Origin: CAIOZA01 sp964464375
Lineage (GTDB): Bacteria > Bacteroidota > Ignavibacteria > Kapaibacteriales > UBA2268
NCBI GenBank assembly: GCA_964464375.1
Contig: CAYXFU010000006.1
Location: forward strand, 59,615-123,614
Direction of reading: 5' to 3'
DNA: 64,000 nucleotides
Shown here: one piece after another, positions 44,997-55,844 of the stretch
Layout of the letters: each line of letters starts with the position of its first letter
Numbering within the stretch: the stretch's first letter is position 1
Made by a program: the position numbers and the translations under genes
Notes under the pieces: model-generated
The model's input: only the letters and a program-made list of their open reading frames with translations
Told to the model about the DNA's origin: nothing
Database searches by the model: none

Positions 44997-46097
44997 TTAG
45001 TTGCCTTGATGACTGGTAAAATGTTTCGGGTCACCCCATGCATCTTTAGCAACTGTTCTTCCTGTTGATTCAATTCTGCGTTGAATACATTCGAAACAAT
45101 CAGAAGAGAATTCATCAAGACAGGGCTTCCCTTCATATAACTGATATTGCTCTCTTACTCCGGTTGGCGTGAGCAGAGGCATAATAATATTCGCACCATA
45201 CATCAATCCGGCTTCTCTTCCCATTGGGTACATTGCCTGCAATGCTGTTGTTGCCGCAATGTTAACATCTTTCAGAACGATTCTTGTAATTGCTATCATT
45301 TTTAGTGCTAGTTGATATATTTCCTGTTTTCTTCCCTTGTAAAGATCAGATAGATTATTCATTGGCGTCTGGTTATGAACAATGTATGGTCCCATACCAA
45401 TCATGTCGATGTCCATATCTTTGAAGAATAGAATATCATTTGCCAGATCTTCTAAAGTCTGATTTGGGAAACCAATCATAACACCTGTACCAACTTGAAA
45501 TCCTGTCTGTTTTAACAACTTCAGGCATTCAACTCTTTTCCGAAAACTCTGATAATCTGGATGGAGTTCGGAATATAATTTTGCATTACTTGTTTCAATT
45601 CGCAAAAGATAGCGATGGGATCCTGCTGCAAACAGACGCTGATAGTTTTCCAAAGTTTGCTCACCAACACACAACGTTATCCCAAGACCTTCAGGGAGCT
45701 TGTTTGAACGGGTTTGCAATTTGATAGTTTTTACAATATCTTCAATAAAATCGATGAATTGGGCATCATTTCTTTCACCTGATTGAAGTACCAGCGAGCC
45801 ATATCCATTATCTGCACACCATTTTGCCGATTCAATAATTTCATCTTTCTCAAGAATGTATCTTTCAACATTTGAATTGCTCTTCCTGATTCCGCAGTAA
45901 TAACAATCATTGATGCAATAGTTGGAGAACTCGATTAATCCGCGGAGATAAACTTCTTCCCCGCAATTTTGCTTCATTATCTCGTAAGCCTTCAAGCGAA
46001 TTTTGTCGATTCCATCTTTATCCTCTACTGATAAGAGATCGATTATATCACTTTGTGTAAAGCCGGTATTATTCAATAGGAGATTTATATCAGACAT
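44997..46097 (-). CDS. hydE: [FeFe]-hydrogenase maturase, radical SAM protein HydE
   Basis: 366 aa. LRGLIEFSNYCINDCYYCGIRKSN has the radical SAM Cys61-x3-Cys65-x2-Cys68 and the FSNYCxNDCYYCGIR sequence characteristic of HydE; SLVLQSGERND and GMGPYIVHNQTPM follow. HydE works on the HydG product while building the H-cluster's diiron subcluster. It overlaps the MFS gene by eight bases (46090-46097). BioB-type reading was rejected because the whole motif is HydE. Confidence 0.95.
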   Translation of the reverse strand: MSDINLLLNNTGFTQSDIIDLLSVEDKDGIDKIRLKAYEIMKQNCGEEVYLRGLIEFSNYCINDCYYCGIRKSNSNVERYILEKDEIIESAKWCADNGYGSLVLQSGERNDAQFIDFIEDIVKTIKLQTRSNKLPEGLGITLCVGEQTLENYQRLFAAGSHRYLLRIETSNAKLYSELHPDYQSFRKRVECLKLLKQTGFQVGTGVMIGFPNQTLEDLANDILFFKDMDIDMIGMGPYIVHNQTPMNNLSDLYKGRKQEIYQLALKMIAITRIVLKDVNIAATTALQAMYPMGREAGLMYGANIIMPLLTPTGVREQYQLYEGKPCLDEFSSDCFECIQRRIESTGRTVAKDAWGDPKHFTSHQGN

Positions 46098-47343
46098 GCT
46101 TCTGTTGATGTTTTAATTGACCATAATATATTTTAATGAACATCAACCAAGCAATAAGTGAACATACTGCACCCAGTAGTATAGGATAAGATAGATGTGC
46201 GGCAACTATTCCTCCTCCAATCAAAGCTGGGGCAGCCTGAGACAGTGCATTCATTGATGATGATATTCCCATGATTTCACCCTGAGCGCTTTGATCTGCA
46301 AGATTAGAGATTACAGTCTGAATAGATGAGTTTGCAGAACTATAAGAAAATGCCAAAAATGGTATAATCACATATAAATATATCGGGTTATCGGGTATAA
46401 GCAGAATAATCAATGATACCACAATCAAAGGAAAAGTCCACATTGCTATCTTGGATGCTTCCATTTTGTTTGATAAAGGTCTGAGTATCAAACCTTGCGA
46501 AATAGCCACCCAGATGCCGAGATAACCATAAATTATCCCTATATTGTCCTGCTGGTAATTATATTTTTGAAGTAATAATACGATGAAGAATTGAGTAAAA
46601 AAAGCAAAACCGAAATTATTAACAAAAACAATTACAAACAATGTCCTCAGTGACGGTAAACTGAAAGCTCTCCTTATATTTTGAATTCCCGTCATAAAAG
46701 ATAATTTGTGAACTCTTTGCTCTTTCAGAGTTTCAGGAAAGAACTTGTATGCTAAAATTAAATTTAATACTGCTAAAACAGAAGCGGCTATAAACGGTGT
46801 GTCATAGCCAAGAAATGGGAGTAGATTCGGATTTGATAATTGTCCTCCTACAAACGGACCAATCACAAAGCCCAAACCAAAAGCCATTCCAACAAGCCCG
46901 AAATTCTTTTGTTTATTGGATGGTTCACTCACATCTGCAAGTGAAGAATATGCTATTGTGAGATTGCCCGAAGCAAGCCCGGGTAAAATTCTGCCTATAA
47001 AAACCAATAACAAACTACTTGCATAGATTCCGGCTGTTAATAGTGTGTAGCCAACGATTGTTCCCACAAGTGAATACAAAAGCACTTTTCTTCTCCCGAA
47101 CCTATCGGAAAGTGCTCCTACAATTGGATTGCTAAAGAATTGTGCAAACGAATAAGATGACAAAAGAATTCCGAATATTATAGTCCTTAGAGCAAAATCA
47201 GAATTGATGGGAAATATTCCGGACTTATTAGCAAGAAGCAAGGGTGCTAATACCGGAATAATAAGCCCCACGCCTAATAAATCTATAAAAACAGTAATAA
47301 ATATTACGAAAATTATTTTATTATTTGATTTTGTTTTTGTCAT
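46090..47343 (-). CDS. MFS transporter of the TetA/DHA1 type, between hydG and hydE
   Basis: 417 aa with 12 TM helices. Motif A GALSDRFGRRKVLLYSLVGTIVGYTLL and motif C-like VGMAFGLGFVIGPFVGGQL follow the DHA1 drug/H+ antiporter pattern. It starts nine bases after the hydG stop and overlaps hydE, so it is translated as part of the maturation operon. An unknown small molecule, metal-linked compound or by-product may be its cargo; this is inference. Ordinary multidrug efflux is the default reading. Confidence 0.85.
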   Translation of the reverse strand: MTKTKSNNKIIFVIFITVFIDLLGVGLIIPVLAPLLLANKSGIFPINSDFALRTIIFGILLSSYSFAQFFSNPIVGALSDRFGRRKVLLYSLVGTIVGYTLLTAGIYASSLLLVFIGRILPGLASGNLTIAYSSLADVSEPSNKQKNFGLVGMAFGLGFVIGPFVGGQLSNPNLLPFLGYDTPFIAASVLAVLNLILAYKFFPETLKEQRVHKLSFMTGIQNIRRAFSLPSLRTLFVIVFVNNFGFAFFTQFFIVLLLQKYNYQQDNIGIIYGYLGIWVAISQGLILRPLSNKMEASKIAMWTFPLIVVSLIILLIPDNPIYLYVIIPFLAFSYSSANSSIQTVISNLADQSAQGEIMGISSSMNALSQAAPALIGGGIVAAHLSYPILLGAVCSLIAWLMFIKIYYGQLKHQQKHV

Positions 47344-47352
47344 AACCTCTTT

Positions 47353-48756
47353 CTACAAATATGCATCCCTCAGCCCTTGCTCAATATCAATTAAATTCTT
47401 TCGGGTTATTTCGCGAATATTTTCATTATCAATCTTCGATATTTCTTTTTCAATTAAATCATTTCCTGCTGAAGTTGTATCTGCATCTGCATAATCTACC
47501 AGATATTCTTTCAAAGTTGTCAAACCATTGGGATGACAGAACAATTTGATTAATCCTGGTTTAGCCTGATCCATAAAATCCTGTCCAACTCTTCCCAAAC
47601 GATAACAAGATGTACAAAATGATGGTATAAAACCTCTATTAATCACATCCTTAATCACTTCACCTGAGGTACGGCAATCATTTAGTTGAAACTGACCCGG
47701 ATTTTCCAGTTCTGCCTGCAAAGCTTGCTTGTAACCACCTATGTCTGTTCTGGATCCTGCACTTATTTGAGAAATCCCTAGATTATATATCTCCGATCTT
47801 AACTCTTCACTTTCACGTGTCGAAAGAATCATCCCTGTGTACGGAACTGCACAGCGAAGAATAGCAATCAGTTTTTTAAAATCTTCATCGGAAACTGCCC
47901 ACTTTAAATCTTTAGAATAAGGTGCATTGTCTGCCGGTTGAATTCTTGGAACTGATATAGTATGAGGACCTACTCCATATTCTTTGTCAAGATACTTAGC
48001 ATGCTCAATCATGGCTAATACTTCGTATTTATAGTCATATAGTCCGAACAGTGTTCCGATTCCAACATCGTGCATTCCATTTTGTAAGGCTCTGTCCATA
48101 GTAAAAAGTCTATACTCATAATCAGACTTAGGTCCGGATGGATGCATTTTTTCATAAGTCTCTTTGTGGTATGTCTCCTGAAATACAGTGTATGTGCCAA
48201 TCTTTACTTTGTTAAGAATCTGGAATTCATCCTCTGATAAGGGAGCAATTTCTATATTGATTCTCCGAATTGAACTTCCCTTTTCGTCAGTAACACTATA
48301 AATCGATTCAAGAGTTTCGATTAGGTACTCCATCGGAGTGTTTTTATGGGATTCGCCCATTAAAAGCAAAACTCTTTTATGCCCCTGTCTAAGAATTTGT
48401 AGCGTTTCTTCTTTAATTTCATCTTTCGATAAAACGCGACGGTTAATATCTTTGTTGTCAACTCTAAATCCGCAATAGAGACAATTATTCGAACAAAAAT
48501 TAGAAACATATAATGGGGCAAAAAGTACTAGTCTGGATCCATAAATTTCCTCTTTGATTCTGAATGCAGTATCAAAGAGCATTTGCATGTCGTCTTTATT
48601 CTCAATATTAAGAAGAGTTGCTACATCCTCAGAATCTAATCCGCTTAAAAGTAAAGCTTTATCCAGGATTTGTCTTACTTTAGTTTTGTCTGGAGCAATA
48701 TTTGACTTAATCAGCTCCTGAATTCTTTGGTCGTCGATAAAAATCTTTTTATTCAT
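47353..48756 (-). CDS. hydG: [FeFe]-hydrogenase maturase HydG (tyrosine lyase)
   Basis: 467 aa. Radical SAM CSNNCLYCGFRVDN (Cys88, 92, 95). The C-terminal CTSC...FC motif spaces as CX2CX22C, which binds the auxiliary [4Fe-5S] cluster and marks HydG rather than ThiH. HydG splits tyrosine into CO and cyanide carried on a Fe synthon, delivered to HydE. First gene of hydG > MFS > hydE. hydF and the hydrogenase itself (hydA) are not in the window. Confidence 0.96.
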   Translation of the reverse strand: MNKKIFIDDQRIQELIKSNIAPDKTKVRQILDKALLLSGLDSEDVATLLNIENKDDMQMLFDTAFRIKEEIYGSRLVLFAPLYVSNFCSNNCLYCGFRVDNKDINRRVLSKDEIKEETLQILRQGHKRVLLLMGESHKNTPMEYLIETLESIYSVTDEKGSSIRRINIEIAPLSEDEFQILNKVKIGTYTVFQETYHKETYEKMHPSGPKSDYEYRLFTMDRALQNGMHDVGIGTLFGLYDYKYEVLAMIEHAKYLDKEYGVGPHTISVPRIQPADNAPYSKDLKWAVSDEDFKKLIAILRCAVPYTGMILSTRESEELRSEIYNLGISQISAGSRTDIGGYKQALQAELENPGQFQLNDCRTSGEVIKDVINRGFIPSFCTSCYRLGRVGQDFMDQAKPGLIKLFCHPNGLTTLKEYLVDYADADTTSAGNDLIEKEISKIDNENIREITRKNLIDIEQGLRDAYL

Positions 48757-49010
48757 TTTAAAATCTTTAAAAAATAAGCCAACCTATTAACGTATTTTCT
48801 ATTCCTTTATTAATAAAAATTTAAACTAATCGAAATATTCACTCGATTTGATATACAAACTTAACTGCTTTTTAAGACTTTTCTATCTTATTTTAACCAA
48901 CAATTTCAAGTATTTGATTTGATGAATTTAAACGATAAATTTTATTCTAATCATTAATTTTCTTAAATTAATTTCTTGTACTTTTTTATTTCCGATTATT
49001 ATTAATTCAT

Positions 49011-51113
49011 TTGAAAATAATAACTAAAATAATAATCCTTTCGTTTACTTTTATTAGTATCATTTCGGAATTAAAAGCAGCTGACTCAGCTGTTTTAGTG
49101 CCGACTTACAGTATATTCTTTAATATTACACGCAATTATGGAAAAGCAAATTTCCAGGAATTGCCCGGAGTTGCCTCTTGCTGTCCAAAATTTTCTAATG
49201 GCGAAGGCAATGGTTTTGCCATTGGCTTAGAACTCAGTTATCCCCTTCCTTATAATTTCTCTACAGGATTTGGAATTGGATATTATATATTGGACAATAA
49301 GCTGATTGCACCTGAGTACAAACTTATCAGAATTGATAACACTCCATTTAATGCTAAGATAGAGCATATTATTGATGCTAGAATTTCAGATATTGCATTC
49401 TCTCCTTTCGTATCGTATAATCCATTTGGTGGACTCCACTTGAAAGCAGGAGCGCATGTTGGCATGATTGTACAAAACAGTTTTTATCAATGGGAAGAGT
49501 TGATCGAACCCGGTGATCGTGGAGTATTCGAAGATACTGGTTTGCGAACACGAAACGACACCAGCGGATCGATACCAAATGGACAAACTGTCTTTACTGG
49601 GTTTAATCTTGGGGTTAGTTATGACCTTAACCTAAGCAAAAATGCCAGCTTTATCATATCACCAACAATGTCATATTTGTTTGGTATGAGTAATATCTCC
49701 AAAAATCTTGACTGGACGATTGACGCCATGTTGTTTGGCTTAGAGATGAAGTACACACCTGTTTATACACCACCAAAAGTAAAGATCATCGAAGAATTTA
49801 AGGAAAATTACAGAATCGATACGATGGAAGTGCTTAGTGAGGATATAGAAAGAAACACTATTGTTGCAGGTCAGACAAAATCTGAAACAAAAATTGAAAA
49901 ATCAGCTCAAAAGATAGTAACTACGACCTTTTTTTCACGTAAGGATACCCTTTTCAGGCGTCCATTGCCAAAAGTTAATGTTGCTATAAATGCCACTGAC
50001 CTCAAACTAAGCGGTCAATTTGTTACTCAGGCTTTTCCTATCGTACCTGTTTTATTCTTTGATGAAAATTCTTCGGTTATTAATCCTTTTTACTATCAGT
50101 CCGTCGATAAGTCAACCTTTGATGAAACAAAACTTGAAATTAATTCAATAACTTATCAGCATAACCTATTGAATATTACAGGGAAGCGGTTGAGCAATAA
50201 TCCTACAGCTACCATTCAAATCAGTGGTTATGCAGACTCGACAACAGAAGGAAATAATTGTGATCTTGCCCAAAAAAGAGCACAGGCATTCAAAGATTTT
50301 CTGATTAATAATTGGGCAATAAATGAAAGTCAAATCTCAATCATAACTAACAGGAAATGTACTCCTCCGGAACCAACCAGTTCCAAAAATGATAGTGGTT
50401 ATGCCGATAACAGAAGAATCGAATTTTATTCAGACGACGAATCAGTTTTAGGTCCGATTGTGCGTAAGAATTATCTGGAGCCGAAAACAGTTAATCCACC
50501 TAGTATTACTTTCGATCCTGACGGATCAACTAATAAAGGAATTGAAAGTTGGAAACTTATCATCCGGCAAGGTGATAGTATGATTTATTCAAACCAGGGA
50601 AAAGGCTTTCCCGGTAAAAAGGAATTCCCGATTTCACCTTCTGATTTTAGAAAAATATTCAACAATGAGCCTCTCTCAGTGGAATTTTCCTTAAAAGATT
50701 TTGAAAATCAAACTTCCAGCGTCATTAAAAAAGTTAATGTAATAGCTGATACAAACCAATACGAACTTCAAAGACTTTCATTAATATTATTTGGAGTTTC
50801 AAGCGAACAATTAAGCCAGAAAGCAAAGAATGATATCAAGTTGTTCTCTAAAGATATTAAACCGGAATCAATAATTAATATTACCGGCTATACCGATGCT
50901 CTGGGTTCTCCATCACTGAACAAGCAGCTTTCGAATAAACGTGCTCAAAATACAGCTCAATATATTCATCAGATAGCTCCAGAAATCCATATAGAGAAAG
51001 TATTGGGAGTCGGTTCCATCGATTATCCACCCGGAATTAATAGCTATGCTCTGCCTGTAGAACGATTTCTATCCCGCACAGTTTTCATTGAAGTGCTGAA
51101 TAAAATCAAATAA
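49011..51113 (+). CDS. Outer-membrane protein with two OmpA-type C-terminal domains
   Basis: 700 aa; the frame starts with TTG at 49011, with no upstream ATG. Signal KIITKIIILSFTFISIISELKA. Residues ~30-260 look like a barrel or porin-type domain (SYPLPYNFSTGFGIGYY, SFIISPTMSYLFG). Two OmpA-family peptidoglycan-binding domains: about 390-475 (TIQISGYADSTTEGNNCDLAQKRAQAFKDFL ... ADNRRIEFYS) and about 610-695 (INITGYTDALGSPSLNKQLSNKRAQNTAQYI ... SRTVFIEV). Between lies a 'periplasmic strand' region. The second OmpA copy is the less canonical. Likely anchors the outer membrane to peptidoglycan. Divergent from hydG. Confidence 0.85.
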   Translation: MKIITKIIILSFTFISIISELKAADSAVLVPTYSIFFNITRNYGKANFQELPGVASCCPKFSNGEGNGFAIGLELSYPLPYNFSTGFGIGYYILDNKLIAPEYKLIRIDNTPFNAKIEHIIDARISDIAFSPFVSYNPFGGLHLKAGAHVGMIVQNSFYQWEELIEPGDRGVFEDTGLRTRNDTSGSIPNGQTVFTGFNLGVSYDLNLSKNASFIISPTMSYLFGMSNISKNLDWTIDAMLFGLEMKYTPVYTPPKVKIIEEFKENYRIDTMEVLSEDIERNTIVAGQTKSETKIEKSAQKIVTTTFFSRKDTLFRRPLPKVNVAINATDLKLSGQFVTQAFPIVPVLFFDENSSVINPFYYQSVDKSTFDETKLEINSITYQHNLLNITGKRLSNNPTATIQISGYADSTTEGNNCDLAQKRAQAFKDFLINNWAINESQISIITNRKCTPPEPTSSKNDSGYADNRRIEFYSDDESVLGPIVRKNYLEPKTVNPPSITFDPDGSTNKGIESWKLIIRQGDSMIYSNQGKGFPGKKEFPISPSDFRKIFNNEPLSVEFSLKDFENQTSSVIKKVNVIADTNQYELQRLSLILFGVSSEQLSQKAKNDIKLFSKDIKPESIINITGYTDALGSPSLNKQLSNKRAQNTAQYIHQIAPEIHIEKVLGVGSIDYPPGINSYALPVERFLSRTVFIEVLNKIK

Positions 51114-51196
51114 TTTTTGAATAGACTCAACTTTTTTAAATTTCAATCGTAATACTGTTTTACGATTTACAAATTCTTTATTTTTTTGGATTTATT

Positions 51197-53242
51197 ATGA
51201 ATACTATTTTATTAAATTTGGCAGGATTAATACTAACTCTGTCTATTTCTACAGGGATTGCTATGGCTGGAACTCCAAAACAAACAAAACCAATTGACCC
51301 GGCAAATATGAACACATCCGTTAAACCGGGGGAAGATTTTTTCCTGTATGCAAACGGTGGATGGATGAAAAACAATCCTATTCCTGATGAATATGCAATT
51401 TTCGGTGCTTTTGCACAGATTTCGGAAGACAATCTGGATAAAATCAAATCCTTATTCAAGAAAGTTTCGAGCAAAGGTAAGGCAAAAAAAGGTTCAATTG
51501 AACAGCTAATCGGTGATTATTATTTCGCCGGTATGAATAAAGACAATATTGAAAAATTGGGTTCTACACCTGTGAAGCCATGGTTAGATGAAGTTGATAA
51601 TATCAAGTCTAAAGAAGATTTACTTAAGGAAATCATCAAACTTCACAGCTATGGTTTGTTTCCACTGTTCTATATATATTCGGCTCCTGACGAAACAAAC
51701 AGTAATCTTGTTATTGCTAACCTGTTTCAGGGCGGATTGGGACTTCGTGACAGAGATTATTATTTCAAAGATGACAAAAGATCTAAGGAAATACGTGAGG
51801 AGTATATTAAACATTTAACTAATATGTTTGAGTTGATCAAATACAACAAGAAGGATGCTCAGAATGCAGCAAACACTATTTTCAATCTTGAGAAAAGCCT
51901 TGCTGATGTATCGAGAACCAAACTTGAATTGAGAGACCCACAGGCTAATTATAATAAAATGGACGTTAATAAACTCAGTTCTGATGCTCAGGGTTTTGCA
52001 TGGAATGAATATTTTAAGGGCTTGGGTATTACTTATACCAAAGAGATTAATGTAGGTCAGCCAAAATTCTTTGAAGGTATGGCAAAATTGATACAAACTC
52101 TTCCCATCAATGATTGGAAAGAATATCTAAAGTGGAACATTATCAATTCAACTTCATCTTACCTTAGCAGTAAATTCGTTGATGAAAGTTTCCGTTTCTA
52201 CGGAAAAGTTATGACTGGTAAAGAGAAAAACCAGGAAAGATGGAAACGAGTACTGGAACAAACAAGCGGCGATCTGGGTGAAGCTGTCGGTCAGATTTAT
52301 GTCAAAGAATACTTTCCGCCTGAAGCAAAAGTTAAAATGCTGAAACTTGTTAACAATCTGAAAATCGCATTAAGGGACAGAATCAAACAACTCGAATGGA
52401 TGAGCGATGGAACAAAAATCGAAGCCGTTGCTAAACTGGATAGAATTAATGTGAAGATTGGATATCCTGATAAATGGATCAACTATTCATCAGTTGACAT
52501 CACAAGAGATAATTATCTTCAGAACTCAATCAATGCAGGTAAATTCAACTTCCAGAGAGAATTGAAGAAAATCGGGAATCCTCCTGACCGTGATGAATGG
52601 GGTATGACTCCACAAACAGTAAATGCATACTATAGTCCAAACATGAATGAAATCGTTTTCCCGGCTGCAATACTTCAGCCTCCTTTCTTTGATTTAAAAG
52701 CTGATGATGCTGTGAATTACGCCGCAATAGGAACTGTAATCGGTCATGAAATGACACATGGTTTTGACGATCAGGGCAGACAATACGACAAAGAAGGTAA
52801 TCTACGTGATTGGTGGACAGCTGAAGATGCTGCAAAGTTCGACAAGAGAGTTGAAATTCTGGTAAAACAATTTGACCAATTTGTGGCAATTGATACATTC
52901 AGAGTTAATGGTAAGCTCACTTTAGGTGAAAACATAGCTGATTTAGGGGGTATTACTGTTTCATTCGAAGCATGGAAGAATTCAAACGGTGGTAAAATTC
53001 CTACAGAGAAAATCGATGGCTTTACTCCAATCGAAAGATTCTATTTATCCTATGCGCAAGTATGGAGAAACAATATCCGAGACAAAGAATTAATGCGCCG
53101 GTTGAGAGACGATGTCCATTCACCAGGCAAATACAGAGTAATCGGTACTCTGCCAAATGTTCCTCAATTCTATGAGACATTTAAAATTAAAAAAGGAGAT
53201 AAAATGTATATTCCCGAAAGCGATAGAGCAAAAATTTGGTAA
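51197..53242 (+). CDS. M13-family metallopeptidase (neprilysin/PepO-like)
   Basis: 681 aa. Signal LAGLILTLSISTGIAMAG, then the M13 N-terminal domain (DPANMNTSVKPGEDFFLYANGGWMKNNPIPDEYA) and the catalytic domain with VIGHEMTHGFDDQGRQYD (HExxH; the two His bind Zn and Glu is the catalytic base) and GENIADLGG, whose Glu is the third Zn ligand. The tail PGKYRVIGTLPNVPQFYETF is the family's C-terminal signature. A secreted or periplasmic peptidase for short peptides. It starts 83 bases after the OmpA gene and ends at a terminator. Confidence 0.95.
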   Translation: MNTILLNLAGLILTLSISTGIAMAGTPKQTKPIDPANMNTSVKPGEDFFLYANGGWMKNNPIPDEYAIFGAFAQISEDNLDKIKSLFKKVSSKGKAKKGSIEQLIGDYYFAGMNKDNIEKLGSTPVKPWLDEVDNIKSKEDLLKEIIKLHSYGLFPLFYIYSAPDETNSNLVIANLFQGGLGLRDRDYYFKDDKRSKEIREEYIKHLTNMFELIKYNKKDAQNAANTIFNLEKSLADVSRTKLELRDPQANYNKMDVNKLSSDAQGFAWNEYFKGLGITYTKEINVGQPKFFEGMAKLIQTLPINDWKEYLKWNIINSTSSYLSSKFVDESFRFYGKVMTGKEKNQERWKRVLEQTSGDLGEAVGQIYVKEYFPPEAKVKMLKLVNNLKIALRDRIKQLEWMSDGTKIEAVAKLDRINVKIGYPDKWINYSSVDITRDNYLQNSINAGKFNFQRELKKIGNPPDRDEWGMTPQTVNAYYSPNMNEIVFPAAILQPPFFDLKADDAVNYAAIGTVIGHEMTHGFDDQGRQYDKEGNLRDWWTAEDAAKFDKRVEILVKQFDQFVAIDTFRVNGKLTLGENIADLGGITVSFEAWKNSNGGKIPTEKIDGFTPIERFYLSYAQVWRNNIRDKELMRRLRDDVHSPGKYRVIGTLPNVPQFYETFKIKKGDKMYIPESDRAKIW

Positions 53243-53278
53243 ACTTTTCTTTGTGGTTTTTTTACGCAGATAAAAAAA

Positions 53279-53314
53279 TGAGGTACAGATTCAATCAGTA
53301 TCTCACTTTTTTTT
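53279..53314 (+). terminator. Terminator of the M13 peptidase gene
   Basis: TGAGGTAC (53279-53286) / GTATCTCA (53298-53305), one G-T pair, then T8. 37 bases after the stop. Confidence 0.7.
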
Positions 53315-53472
53315 AAAAAACTCAATAAATCAGCAACAACAAATAACACAGAAAAATAATATCTGTACGTTTAATTTAAAACAATTTGGATAATTCCATT
53401 AATTTTTTGAAATTGAAAAATTATACGCATTTAATTCTTTATAAGAAACAAAATATCTATTAGGAGCATTTG

Positions 53473-55728
53473 ATGAAAATTAGAAAAGAAGACGCCCTCG
53501 AATATCATAGTATGGGGCGAAAAGGTAAGATTGAAGTCATTACTACAAAACCTTGTGTAACACAAAGAGATTTGTCATTGGCTTATACTCCGGGCGTAGC
53601 TGAGCCCTGCCGCGAAATCCACCACGATGTATCAAAAGTTTATGAGTACACAGCCAAGGGTAATCTTGTTGCTGTTATTTCAAATGGTACTGCTGTTTTA
53701 GGTCTTGGAGATATCGGACCCGAAGCCGGCAAACCCGTTATGGAAGGTAAAGGTGTTTTATTCAAAACTTTTGCTGATATTGATGTATTCGATATTGAGC
53801 TCAATTCGAAGAATGTGGACGAAATCATTCGTGTTTGCGAAGTTCTAGAGCCAACATTCGGTGGAATTAACCTCGAAGACATCAAAGGTCCCGAATGCTT
53901 CTATATCGAAGAAGCTTTGAAAAAATCAATGAAAATTCCGGTATTTCACGACGATCAGCATGGAACTGCTATCATCAGTGGTGCAGCTTTGATTAATGCG
54001 ATTGAACTAGCCGGTAAGAAGATGAATGAAGTAAAAGTTGTTTACAATGGAGCCGGAGCTTCCGGTATTGCATGTTCAAAGTTCCATATTAGTCTTGGAG
54101 TCGATCCAAAGAACGTAATTCTGTGCGATACTAAGGGTGTTATCTACAAGGGCAGAACTGAAGGCATGAATGAATTCAAAAAAGATTTTGAGGTTGAAAC
54201 CGATGCAAGAACACTAGAAGATGCATTAGTAGGAGCGGATGTTTTTGTTGGTCTTTCGCAGGGTGATTGTGTAACTAAAAAAATGATCATGCCTATGAAA
54301 GAAAACCCGATCATCTTTGCAATGGCTAATCCTGATCCCGAAATCACATATAATGATGCCATTGAAGCCAGACCTGACGTTATCATGGCAACAGGACGCT
54401 CTGATTATCCTAATCAGGTAAATAATGTTCTCGGTTTCCCATTCATATTCAGAGGTGCACTTGACGTCTATGCATCAGCAATTAATGAAGAGATGAAACA
54501 AGCAGCCGCTTATGCTCTTGCCAAATTAGCCAAGGAAGATGTACCCGAAGCAGTTAAAAGAGCTTATGGAGTTACCGAAATGAGTTATGGTCGTGAGTAT
54601 ATTATTCCTAAGCCTTTCGATCCAAGAGTCTTAACCTGGGTAGCTCCTGCAGTTGCAAAAGCTGCCATTGACTCTGGAGTAGCACGCAGACCTATAACAG
54701 ACTTCGAAGAATATAAAAGACAGCTCAACATAAGGATGGGACGCGCAAACGTAATCATGAATCCTATTTTCCGTAAAGCTGCTTCCGAACCAAAGAAGAT
54801 TGTCTTCCCCGAAGGAGAAGAACCCAAGATCATTCGTGCTGCTCAGCAGGCTGTTGACACAAAAATTGCTTCTCCAATCCTAATTGGAAATAAAGAGAAA
54901 ATCACAAAAATTGCTCTGGAATTCAATTATGATCTTGAAGGGATTGAGATTATTGATCCCATGAATAACCCTAAGCATGATATTTATACTGACGCTTATT
55001 ACGGGCTTCGCCAGAGAAAAGGAACTACAAAAAACCATGCACATTCCAGAATGAATTCTGTGAACTATCTCGGAGCGATGATGGTTCATCTTGGTGATGC
55101 TGATGGTATGATTTCAGGTCTGACTTCTCATTATCCATGGACAATCAAACCAGCTTTAAAGATTATTGGTAAGGATAAACGCTATCAAAAGGTGTCCGGT
55201 CTTTATGCTATTACAACAAAAGTTGGTACATACTTCCTCGCTGATACTACTGTCAATATGAATCCCTCTGCTGCCGACATTGCCGACATCGCAATACAGG
55301 CATCAGAGTTTGTAAAAATATTTGATATTATTCCAAAAGTGGCACTTTTGTCCTATAGCAATTTTGGATCAGCTACAGGGGATTCACCTACAAAGATGCA
55401 GGCAGCTCTTAAGCTTATCAAAGCAAGAAAACCAGACTTGATAGTTGATGGCGAAATGCAGGCTGATACTGCCGTTGTTCCCGAAATTCTAGAAACAATC
55501 TTCCCCTTCAGCGAAATTAAAGATGGGGCTAATGTTCTGATATTCCCGAATCTCGATGCCGGCAATATCGCATATAAACTTCTTGCAAGAATCGGTGGAT
55601 CACATCCGATTGGTCCGGTACTTCTTGGAATGAAGAAATCAGTCCACGTTCTCCAGCGTGATGCAGAAGTTAATGAAATCCTCGACATGATTGCAATTGC
55701 AGTCGTCGATGCACAAGAAAAGAAATAA
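53473..55728 (+). CDS. maeB: NADP-dependent malic enzyme fused to phosphate acetyltransferase-like domain
   Basis: 751 aa from ATG 53473 with TAGGAG at 53461-53466; TTG 53470 is three bases upstream and less likely. The malic part (1 to about 425) has [41 protein letters not shown] (NADP-binding) and NPDPEI. The C-terminal phosphotransacetylase-like part (about 430-751) has [17 protein letters not shown] and [12 protein letters not shown]. The fusion is typical of MaeB; the PTA half is often regulatory (acetyl-CoA binding) rather than active. It converts malate to pyruvate, CO2 and NADPH. Ends at a strong terminator. Confidence 0.96.
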   Translation: MKIRKEDALEYHSMGRKGKIEVITTKPCVTQRDLSLAYTPGVAEPCREIHHDVSKVYEYTAKGNLVAVISNGTAVLGLGDIGPEAGKPVMEGKGVLFKTFADIDVFDIELNSKNVDEIIRVCEVLEPTFGGINLEDIKGPECFYIEEALKKSMKIPVFHDDQHGTAIISGAALINAIELAGKKMNEVKVVYNGAGASGIACSKFHISLGVDPKNVILCDTKGVIYKGRTEGMNEFKKDFEVETDARTLEDALVGADVFVGLSQGDCVTKKMIMPMKENPIIFAMANPDPEITYNDAIEARPDVIMATGRSDYPNQVNNVLGFPFIFRGALDVYASAINEEMKQAAAYALAKLAKEDVPEAVKRAYGVTEMSYGREYIIPKPFDPRVLTWVAPAVAKAAIDSGVARRPITDFEEYKRQLNIRMGRANVIMNPIFRKAASEPKKIVFPEGEEPKIIRAAQQAVDTKIASPILIGNKEKITKIALEFNYDLEGIEIIDPMNNPKHDIYTDAYYGLRQRKGTTKNHAHSRMNSVNYLGAMMVHLGDADGMISGLTSHYPWTIKPALKIIGKDKRYQKVSGLYAITTKVGTYFLADTTVNMNPSAADIADIAIQASEFVKIFDIIPKVALLSYSNFGSATGDSPTKMQAALKLIKARKPDLIVDGEMQADTAVVPEILETIFPFSEIKDGANVLIFPNLDAGNIAYKLLARIGGSHPIGPVLLGMKKSVHVLQRDAEVNEILDMIAIAVVDAQEKK

Positions 55729-55750
55729 GATAGTTTTTATATTATTCGAT

Positions 55751-55787
55751 AAGAGGGTTGCGACACAAGCGCAACCCTCTTTTTTTT
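55751..55787 (+). terminator. Terminator of maeB
   Basis: AAGAGGGTTGCG (55751-55762) / CGCAACCCTCTT (55770-55781) with a T-run, 22 bases after the maeB stop. Confidence 0.9.
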
Positions 55788-55815
55788 CGTCATTCTGAAC
55801 GCAGTGAAGAATCCA
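55788..55815. repeat. Dispersed repeat of the GTCATTCTGAAC...GAAGAATC type
   Basis: GTCATTCTGAACGCAGTGAA followed by GAATCC. This is the common interspersed element that makes spurious 'HSERSEES' peptides when translated. It abuts the maeB terminator and continues into a 52-bp repeat (55845-55896). Confidence 0.7.
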
Positions 55816-55844
55816 GTGTATTCGTATTTACCCCTTACCAAACA

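Noticed and set aside
47353..48756. ThiH as an alternative to HydG
   Set aside because: The C-terminal CX2CX22C cluster motif and company with hydE fit HydG.
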